DNA from: Acanthaster planci
Taxonomy: Eukaryota > Echinodermata > Asteroidea > Valvatida > Acanthasteridae
Length of the DNA stretch: 60,000 bases
NCBI RefSeq assembly: GCF_001949145.1
Contig: NW_019091399.1
Location: 256,859 to 316,858 of the forward strand
Reading direction: 5' to 3'
In this document: positions 51,901-60,000 of the stretch, piece by piece
Position numbering within the stretch: position 1 is the first letter of the stretch
Layout of the letters: each line of letters opens with the position of its first letter
Translations under genes and position numbers: made by a program
The notes under the pieces: model-generated
Seen by the model: the letters and a program-made list of their open reading frames with translations, nothing else
What the model was told of the DNA's origin: nothing
Databases searched by the model: none

Positions 51901-52314
51901 AGGCACATACAGCATGTTGTCTTTAGTTTCGCTGATGCTGAATATAGATGCCCTCTTTTTCTCCTTTGCTTCCCTAAGTGATCGCTCTTGAGCATCGGAA
52001 TCGCTCTCATAGGCAAGATTCTCCTTCACGACCAGTTCCTCATCGGGTGAGACCATGAAGCGATGGGCAACCTTCTGCGGCTTTTCTCGGTCTCGGCAGT
52101 ATTTCCGGTAGCATAAGATAGCAAGAGCTTCGATGATTAAAGTCCCCACGAGAACGGCCACGCAGGCACCAATGAGAACTCCAACACTGACTGTGTTTTG
52201 GGAGCAATCACAGGGTGGGCACCCGTCTCCTTGCTGTGCCGCTGGTGGTACAACAAGAGCAAGAAGGAGAACCACCACACATACCAGTGGCGTGGCATTG
52301 CCGATTGACGTCAT
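31926..52314 (-). CDS. Giant single-pass membrane protein with TQT-type repeat tail, about 6482 aa
   Basis: Two coding exons on the minus strand, 52314-50565 and 49624-31926, are joined by a 940-bp GT-AG intron (donor G|GTGAGT, acceptor TTTACAG) in phase 1. The join restores the repeat motif IPTIG-VIRL, strong evidence for the model. Residues 1-26 are a signal peptide, 27-42 a tiny ectodomain with CPPCDC, 43-68 a membrane span, and the rest a cytoplasmic tail. The tail begins with about 390 acidic, Ser/Tyr-rich residues. Then come VIKLK/Trp-helix repeats (about 457-1455), a TQT/VQV repeat zone (about 1456-5390), a charged helix (about 5391-5523), more repeats (to about 5795) and a Ser-rich C-terminus ending FEFGHF. 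No Ig, FN3, mucin or enzyme domain is visible and I do not recognise the family. The second exon, 17.7 kb, rivals the largest known animal exons. Intron retention would give a 645-residue protein ending at 50377. The tripeptide cores suggest binding of dynein light chain LC8; this is inference. Confidence 0.9.
34805..35204 (-). other. 133-residue highly charged helix in the giant protein
   Basis: The segment starting SYLRQEIRDEIRIEV and ending EYVKETIYEVRAE is almost free of helix breakers and alternates Glu with Arg/Lys. Units such as EIREEL recur. It could be a single alpha helix or a coiled coil. It interrupts the disordered TQT repeat zone and is the only long ordered element predicted in that part of the tail. 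Confidence 0.8.
35205..47004 (-). repeat. Degenerate TQT/VQV/SQT repeat zone
   Basis: About 3930 residues built from degenerate short units of the form D-x-G-[TVI]-Q-[TV]-x-P. Examples are DTGTQVEP, DLGVQVKP, DSGIQTF, TDVQTDP and SSSQTQA. By eye I count about 80 cores of the form [STVI]Q[TV] in the whole tail, nearly all here and just beyond the charged helix, and more if Ala, Met or Leu are allowed. The composition is Ser, Thr, Glu, Val, Pro and Lys with few Trp or Cys, so it should be disordered. Confidence 0.9.
42790..44350 (-). repeat. 447-bp tandem repeat (149 aa unit) in the giant exon
   Basis: Matching anchor points lie at 42802, 43249, 43696 and 44146, so the period is 447, 447 and 450 bp. 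The protein unit holds VVQYEPERFRTAV, SQTSIPT, SPEKADVKASSTQYQ, SMQTEE, FITVEQAPV, ETQAEL and SDVQTTQLKLESK. The first two copies are nearly identical, the third slightly diverged and the fourth strongly diverged. This shows recent unequal duplication on top of the older short repeats. All copies stay in frame. Confidence 0.95.
47005..50950 (-). repeat. VIKLK / Trp-helix repeats of the giant protein
   Basis: About 13 copies of a strand-like motif [IV]-G/S-[VI]-[IVF]-[KR]-L-[KV]-x-P occur, one in exon 1 (GYIKLVKP), one across the splice junction and the rest in exon 2. At least nine are followed by a TQ-containing linker and an amphipathic helix opened by Trp or Phe. The clearest helices read RPWSDVL...ENEYRRTI. 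The composite unit is about 60-100 residues. The span given includes the 940-bp intron. No database family comes to mind. Confidence 0.85.
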
Positions 52315-54141
52315 CTTGGAAGTCGATTATTACAACCACGTGAAGTTGAAGCGTCACTGGTTTGGAGATGAAGTCATATTACCGTAGCAGATACAAGGAG
52401 CAGCTGACAATCTTTTTACCATTGATGGGGATCTGGGAAGCAGAATAAGGAAAACTACATAAATTACATGTACATGCATTGAGAAGTTGACGACATGACA
52501 AGCACTGAATCTTGAAGAATAAAAGGACTCCAAAGAAGTACAATTTGTGGTACAATATATAATTTTTACTGAGATTTTGTCCTACAGAAATATACATGTA
52601 AACAATAATAGTCAACCAACACATTTGTTCCCCAAAGGTTACACATGTGCACGTTGCGCATTTCAGTTACACAGGCTTTCATAAGTGTTTGCGGAGCCGC
52701 ATTGTTGGAGAAGTTCTTGATGGTTTAATATGTCAGGTCCACTTTTAGGTTTGCAACACTTAAACTGGCATTCTAGTAGAGGCAGTACAGATGGTGAGTT
52801 CTTAATACATGAAAATGATTCCAAAAGGTTTATGTAGCTGAGTACATTAGCTCGAGTACAAACATCCGTCACAGGTCTTTTTAACAAAGTCTTAATCTAG
52901 TTCCCTGGTACATTTTTCATTTTGATTTGAAAAAAAAATAATCTCGATGGTTGGCATTATCTAACATTCACCTTGATCTTGACAGTTGGATATAATCTTG
53001 TTTAAGTTATTCTTCAAAAATGGATGAATGTATCGACAAACTTTTTGAAGGCGTTTTCCAAGGGTGGTAGCCTTTTCTCATGGGGTAGTGCTTACTTGAT
53101 TCACTCGTAAACACGTTTGTTGTTTTGATGTTGGAGGCCATTCTTCATTCTTGTCACGTTTTAGGCATACATGGAAGTGCTTTCGAACAGAATTTTTCTC
53201 ATTCAAATATAAGGCCCAGAGTTTAGCCCGAGGGCGAAAATTTGTTATTGTTGTACTAGTTGTTGGCGAGCTAATTCAACCGAGTGTGGTTTCTCCTGTG
53301 AAAGTTTGTTGTGCCTTGGTAGGCTCATAAAGAACGGGCGTGAAACCAAATACACGTCGCCATGAAAAAGAACGATTGAGGTATTGTTAGTGTCTGCTTC
53401 AAAACGGTCAGACACTTGTTTGAATTTAAGGAACAAGGGCAGAGTTTAATTTTATCTGCTTCCTGTTCACAAAAGGCTTCTTGCTCTTTGAAAATTCATA
53501 GACGGTTTAGATTCATCTCAGCCCAATCTTTGTTGCGGTACTATAAATGCAAGATCGGTATAGCATGGTGTCTAAATGCACCTGTTGAAACAGAATCTTG
53601 GCGTACATGTACATGTATCAGGTCATTTATCAGAACTTCTTTCTTTTGTAAGCCCCTATGTATCAACAGGAACGGATCGCTTTAAATTTCAATGTATGAC
53701 ATAATTTTTTTCTATCTTCCACACGATGTATTATGGACTACTCATTTTCAGTCGTTTTATTGAAAATGAAAAGGGGATGCGCTGGAAACCGGACATACTT
53801 CTTGTCTTAAGCTTGCATCAAAGAAATTGAAAAAAGTACGAAACTTTACAATAACGGTCCATAGCGACTTCAACATTCCACACAAATCAAGTCCAATGAA
53901 TGTAAAATGACAAAGTAGCCAATGTGAAATTCACCAAAATTGACCCGCGGACTTGCCCTTCTTAAATGCGGCCACACCTCTTGTGGAAGAATAATTGAAT
54001 TCTGACGAATCATTTTACAATATCGAATCAGATTGGCACAACACTCAATTGCACAATCCGCTTGGAAAATTTGCGCCCCTGGTGTTCCGCGTTTTCGCTG
54101 AGACCTTTAGTAAAGTGACCATAGAGTCGACCTCATTAAAT

Positions 54142-54482
54142 CGCTCAGGCAGCAAATAATTCAAAGGACGGTAGCCATCAACAACAAATGAATTGGCCAA
54201 GGGCCGGTTGGGGTTTCCAGTTCTGCGAGAAGAGCAGCTATTAAGTCACGATGCATTAATACCTCAGGTGAGTGGACTACTGGCAAAAGGACCACTGACT
54301 AAATACACTTTGGCTAGTGCAACAAATAATTCAACGCTTAGGCAACAAAATTCAAAGCATTGGAGTCACCAACAACAATATCGGTCGAGGGCTGGTTGGA
54401 GTTTTATAAGAGCTTATTACACACAGCATATTATACATCTGGTGAACGTGGTGGGGGGGCACTGACCAAATGTACTTTTGGG
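54142..54482. repeat. Diverged tandem duplication, period about 193 bp
   Basis: The unit starting at 54142 (CGCTCAGGCAGCAA) is repeated from 54335 (CGCTTAGGCAACAA). The two share ordered blocks: ATTCAAAG, CATCAACAACAA or CACCAACAACAA, GGGCCGGTTGG or GGGCTGGTTGG, GGTGA, and an ending ACTTTGG or ACTTTTGG. The second copy is shorter and divergence is high. It resembles a fragment of an old satellite or transposon. No frame is conserved. Confidence 0.65.
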
Positions 54483-57400
54483 GTTTCGGTACTTGTCTAC
54501 CTAACTACATGTGATGCTGGCTTGAATCAATACTTAACGGTAGGGATATACTTTTAGTGAAAGAGAAAGGTTAATATGCATTCTTAAAACTATATAAACT
54601 TAATCCAAACACAAATCATCTTTTACATATGAAACTTGCCGTAAGGCTCACGTAAGAAACTGTGTTGTATGACCCCGAATTTTCAAGAAAATCTTAACTT
54701 TCCGAGGGAAACATGTTGGACTTTGAAAGATCGGCTTTACGTGATATTTAAAGACTCAACATAACACACTGATAATGAAAATAAACTGCTTTGAAACAAA
54801 CTATAATTTACCAGACGAGTTTTAATATTTCATGAAGATTTTGGTTATGGATCGCTAGTCACGTACATGTACATGTATTTAGTGCATGTTGGAGCCCCTG
54901 TCGAATCGTAAACTTTGCTCACTGAAAAAGCAGCGTTTCCACGTACATGTACACTAAAGTTTAAAAGGCTAAAGAGACCTGTACGTTTTCCATATTTTAG
55001 TTCGGTACAGCTTTTATGGCAGGTTTTATATTTTTACCTTACGGGGGCCCCAGTGACATGGTAAAGAAGAGGGACAGCTAGTGAATTCTTTTGATCCGCA
55101 AACTGTCAAGAGAGTTAACGTTGCGTGAAAGATAAATGCAAGGATTTCTCCAGTTGGAATGCCGATGTCTTTTTGTCATTGAAAAAGGCCAAGGGGCCTG
55201 GAACCGTACAGAAGTAAGAAATGTTGACCACTGAAGCGTATTCACCTTTTGGTATTTGAATTCGATCCATAGTTTACAAGTTTATTGTCGCGGAAATGGT
55301 GACAGGTTTTATGTATGTTTGCACCTCACCACAATGGGTGATGGGGCTAACTTGACAAGAGGCCAATTGGAGATGGGGCCGAGGCCTGTGGTCTTCTAAT
55401 GGCGCTGAGGATCTAGTGCCGGAAACGTGAATAGTTTGTCATTTAATTCCACAATCAAAATTGGAAGTTGCGTTATCTCTTATGGGAGTGCCAAGCACAT
55501 GTGAAAACCATCACTTCTTTATTCCAGCGCATATGAATATTGCATTTTGGCTTCATAATTTCAACTGGAACTAGTCAAGAAATAGTTATGGAATAACTCA
55601 TTGTGAAAAAATATAAAGCTTGTACATGTAGAGAACTTGTACGATTTTAGGTTTGAAACTTTCACAAGGCAAACCAAAATGCTTGTCTACGTGTACACGA
55701 GTGACGTTTGGATACATACACCCGTTCGTACCTACTGCAGGTACTGTGATTTTGATGACTGAAATTTACTACTTGATGCTAGCTTAATGGAATTGTTTTT
55801 ACCGTAACTGACTTCGCTTACATCGTTGGGGCAGTTGCGTATCCATGTCTTCGGTCGATGGGAAAGGCTGAATGGATTTTTCCCACGTGAGGATTTTTCA
55901 TCCTCAAAATAACCTTTAAGCCCTCCCAAAGAAAGATAGTAGTACCGTTTTATGACTGCTGGTGCTTTGAATTAAAATAAAAGTGGCAACATATTTCCAT
56001 GTGGAAATTTATCCCCCTCCGACTCGATACGCCACTGCCTCGGGCAAAATGAAAGTATCATTATCAAGAATTAAATGCCAATAAGAAATGCACAACACAT
56101 CGGCCCGTTTATGCCAGGTTCACACAAATCCCGATTTTTACGCCCAATCGTTTAGAATGGCGATTTTTTTTTTTTTTTAGTAAAGTGGGAATAGTTCTTA
56201 TGTGCTTTTAGCAGTTCAGTTAAAGATCGGGAAGTGCCCCAATAATTTTTTCATACTCAAAGTTGTCGTAATGAAATTGGCATAATTCTAAGTCATTCAA
56301 TATTCTTGACATAATAGCTCCATACTCTAAATCGCAATCGATTGGCTTGATTCGTTCCAAGTCCGATTTCGTTCTTGATTATTTTTGTTTTATTCTTAAG
56401 TTTTATAAACAGTGAATTAGGGCTGGTGCCCTTGCATGAATTTCACTTGAAATAGTATCGTCCCTCAGTCAGAGGAGTTAAGTTTTCACTCTAGAATTTA
56501 AAGAGTAGACTATTCAAGTCTTGTGAGAGGTTTTGTGAGGGCTAAGATCGGATATGCAACCACACGAAAAAGTGTGCATTTATGTGTGCTATGGTGTGTA
56601 CCATCCGATACATTGATGACTTAGGTTTTGGGCAAGAAAAGGGCAGGTTGTAAAAGTTCTTCTCATCGGTGCATCTGTGATGCAGTTGCGGATCAAGAGC
56701 AACTTTAAATCTGTTAAACATGTATACCTTAGAATAACTAGGGAGAATACATCAAAGAACACACCAATACACTTTCTGGACTCAGTTGTGGCTGTTCGTC
56801 ATGCATTGTTACTGTTTAATATTTGTCTCTGGCCTAATGAATTTTAGGAGTACGTGATGTGCAACAAGAAATACACCGATAGTGGAAAGCCACGTTTGTC
56901 TAGAAACGGAAGCAGATAACAGAAAATCCGTTTAACCTGCTTATCGAAATTTAGAAAGCTGACTAAAAGTCGGAGCCTGGCGTTTCGATCGAAAGAATCT
57001 GTTACAAGTTGCCATGACATTTGAGTTCATTTCTGAATGAAATCTCAAAAGGGAAGGATTCTGCTGGGATCGGAGCAGCACGTCGGCAAGCCTTTGTCTA
57101 TCCCTGTCAACTTCATGATCAGAAAATGAACGTGGATTAAATTACTCGACAACAGTTATCATAGAGCCTAACAACCACAATATCGGAAACTGTGGTGCAT
57201 TTGAAAAGCTGTGGGGATGGATTATATCGCTTATAAGTTCCGGGCGTAACAAGCAACATGATAACTTACCGGAACAGCAACTAGTGTCCGCTAGAGAAAC
57301 AACTAATCTGGAAGTATATTATCCGTAAAGGTTAATAGACACCATATCATCCACGACTTTGCTAATGCTAGGTCGAATTGCCGGATCCATGCAACACTGG

Positions 57401-58104
57401 CACCAGTAAAGCAAGCAAACATGTCCACGGTCTCTGCTGTGCCGAACCCACCTAACGTTGGAGCTCGAAAGCCTCAGTTCTTTAAAACCGGTATGCACAT
57501 AATTATAGCTCATACGTTGCACACTAACTACCAACAAGAGACCTCAGCACAAGCAGTTACGGACCAGTGGAGAGGCACAATGGTCCCTTCGATCCGACTA
57601 CCAATGAATTCTTTCGATTCTTTTCTTTTTCTTCCACAGTAAAATCTCCTGTGAGGTATTTACGTCTGGGTAAATTTACAACAATAATGGAATTTAAATC
57701 CGCACTCTATCACCAGCCGTGTACACAGCGTAGGCCTACATGTAAATGTCATGAGCGAGAACACTTGGAATTGCGTAATATAATGCATAAATCACACACT
57801 GGCTTCAAAGTTATATAAACTCGTGGAAGTTAGAAAACGTAAATTGCTTTCATCACCTTCTTAATTCAGTAGCAAATATTGACAAACTAACAAGTAAACA
57901 GAGGGTAGCTGTTACAGTCTATAATGACCGAACGGGCTTTGAGATGTACGATTTTGAGGTTATGTATATAACAATTATTAAGGGAAGGCCGTGCTTACGG
58001 AACAAACTGCGCGTTTTATTTTTTTGTGTTTTACTTTGCCGCATCTTCATTGCACAGTATGCAATGAACGACTTTAAAAAACTTTAATTGACATGAATGA
58101 ATTA

Positions 58105-58140
58105 CTTATATATACAATATATAATATATATACAATATTA
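58105..58140. repeat. AT-rich microsatellite
   Basis: Interrupted TATATA and ACAATATA units over about 36 bp, with no coding or regulatory sign. Confidence 0.8.
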
Positions 58141-58299
58141 CAAAAGAGTGAAAAAATCTAAAGACCTGGATTTTTAAACTGCTAACTTTGATCGTCAGCT
58201 GATAATCGACAGAATTCTCAAGAAAATTTAGCATGATGTTTGCTCACATCATAATGTTTGAATATAGGAGCCCATGGCATTGTCATTTCATGCCATTCT

Positions 58300-58330
58300 T
58301 GTTTTGTTTTGTTTTGTTTCGTTTGTTTGT
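58300..58330. repeat. TTTTG microsatellite
   Basis: A short run of TTTTG units that decays into TTTG, about 30 bp long. Confidence 0.85.
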
Positions 58331-60000
58331 AAACTTTCGACCATGTTTAGTTTGAATCAACATACAAATGGGGTACTTGTGCGCGTGAAAATTGAACTGT
58401 AGGTTAAACAATCACGCCTGAGTATTCATCGAGGCATAATTTTGTCAACAGCAAAGAATTTCACAAATTTCATCCTGAGTTTCTCCAACCTCGGAAGGAG
58501 ACGACGCGCAGAAGTTAAACTGTACAATGAAAACAAGACTATTATACGTATAAATCAAAGGTGTTTACGGACAGCAAATTAGGCACTCGATAAAACTCCC
58601 AGCCAATGAAAATAAAGTTTTATGCATGTTTTCCATTCAGTCAACCAAGAAACAAACTATCGTCTGTTCCCCGACTCTTATGATAACGCTTCGCATATTT
58701 CTCCAAACAACTCCGGCTCCTGCTAAATAAACCACAAAAGACCTCCAAACTTCACGATGGTTACCATGACGAAACGGGAACGTGGTCGCAGAAATTTATT
58801 GTTCGCTCACTCAAAGACCCGCCCAGGATTAGTTCCACGTTGACGGTCATGGGAACAAAACATTGCAAAGTGAAATGAAACCCTCAGCATAATACGCCTT
58901 CAGAATACAAGGCCAAGAACAATCCACAGTAAACGCTCAGGTGTCAAAGGAGTCAGAGAGTCGCTTACAAGTCCGAAGGCTACAGGAATATCGAGTGAAT
59001 CATAAACTCCAACACTGTGGGAAAATTTTCTCTTTAGACAAAAGGACAACTTTCATGTTGACATATCTCACTTACAAGTCAACTTGGAATGTAACTTTTC
59101 TGTTTTTGTGTCAACATTTTGCGAACGCACAACGATTGCAAAATTACTGAACACTGATCATTGTACATGCATTCAAATTAAGAACATATATTCAAAATAA
59201 GGTTAGGGAGTGGCTAAAGGGGGTTATGCTTTTTTCATAACGTACTGTGTTCTCAAGTTAACTGGTGAATCTAATCATTTTAACCGATGAGTCGGAATAA
59301 TTTAACATATGAGACGGGTTTGTATAATTATTGGGGTTTGTCGGTTTAAATGAAGCGCAATGTTGGAGAGCATCTTAACTAATCTTACATCAAAGACCGT
59401 AAAATTATAGCACTGTAGCTGAATTTACACAGGGAAAACTGCTTTGTTTGTTACTTGTGTTAATTTTTGAAGGTCATTGCCCATCTTCCAAAAATTCAAG
59501 GTAAATCGTTTCTCGCTTCAGATATCCCCTAAGAGAAACTGAGAAAGACAGACGCTTGCATGCCCGGAAAATAATCAGTTTTGGTTTCAAGGCTATCCCG
59601 CTTCTAACAATTTCCCAATGAGGCCTCTTTAACTTGTACTTCAATTGAACATCGAACAATGAAGTGCCCTACCTCTTTCCACGCATGCCAAGTATTCACT
59701 TGATATGGACAATAATACACTCTCTTGTTGCCTTGTAAATACCACCAACTTATACAGTAGTTTTCAAAGTTTTTCAGCAATTCGTGATCAATCACGTCAT
59801 GCTGTCTGTGTGGGCTTACTCTCAGCTTTGCAGTTGGAGAACTTTATCCTGTCAAATAAGAAGCAATCTCAATCGCTTTCTGTGCAAGTTTGCGTGGTTC
59901 TGGTCCAACCCTCCACTTTCCATTCTTCACAAAATTTGGATACACAAGTGATTATTCTCTCCTAGTGATGTAGGTCTCGAGGCAGGTCTCGGTGTCGAGA

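Larger units (their letters stand above)
52315..60000. other. Upstream flank of the giant gene, no supported gene
   Basis: The giant gene's 5' UTR and promoter should lie here, but I cannot place a transcription start. Short frames lack domains and splice partners. The motif ACATGTACATGTA recurs (near 53605, 54866, 54946). A diverged tandem repeat and two microsatellites are listed separately. No complete mobile element is seen. Confidence 0.5.

Overview
The window is genomic DNA from an invertebrate animal. Genes are split by GT-AG introns, AATAAA poly(A) signals follow the stop codons, and there is no operon structure. The gene content (an ApeC/apextrin-domain protein, FAM20B, TDP-43) fits a marine deuterostome such as an echinoderm, hemichordate or amphioxus, or a lophotrochozoan. 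I cannot fix the phylum from the sequence alone. Five protein genes are supported.

Layout. (1) 1-6846: no gene supported. (2) 6847-12519, plus strand: a five-exon gene whose splice phases all agree, encoding a 297-residue protein (signal peptide, one ApeC domain, C-terminal transmembrane anchor). A near-perfect 29-bp-arm hairpin starts just after its stop codon. (3) About 12.6-17.0 kb: intergenic, with a palindromic repeat and degenerate tRNA-derived (SINE-like) modules. (4) 19893-17103, minus strand: FAM20B glycosaminoglycan xylosylkinase, with a frame break near its 5' end that is either a 71-bp intron or an indel. (5) 22141-21401, minus strand: a three-exon, 136-residue protein I do not recognise. 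(6) 22661-25788, plus strand: TARDBP (TDP-43), six coding exons, 500 residues, head-to-head with the previous gene about 0.5 kb apart. Its prion-like tail carries GGGM and polyglutamine runs, and its 3' flank has a TG repeat and a G-rich tract. (7) 52314-31926, minus strand, convergent with TARDBP: a giant two-exon gene, the most unusual object here. (8) 52.4-60 kb: upstream flank of the giant gene, with a diverged tandem repeat and microsatellites but no supported gene.

The giant gene. A 1750-nt first coding exon (signal peptide, about 16-residue ectodomain, one membrane span, cytoplasmic start) splices in phase 1 to a single 17.7-kb exon, giving about 6482 residues. The join reconstitutes an internal repeat motif (IPTIG-VIRL), which confirms the model. 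The tail holds about 13 copies of a strand-like VIKLK/VIRLV motif, many paired with a Trp-led amphipathic helix. It then has about 3900 residues of degenerate repeats rich in TQT, VQV, IQT and SQT tripeptides, then a charged 133-residue helix, more repeats, and a Ser-rich C-terminus with two small internal duplications. The tripeptides resemble the core of dynein light chain LC8 (DYNLL) binding sites. My leading hypothesis is a membrane-anchored, extremely multivalent LC8-binding scaffold, which I know of no description of.
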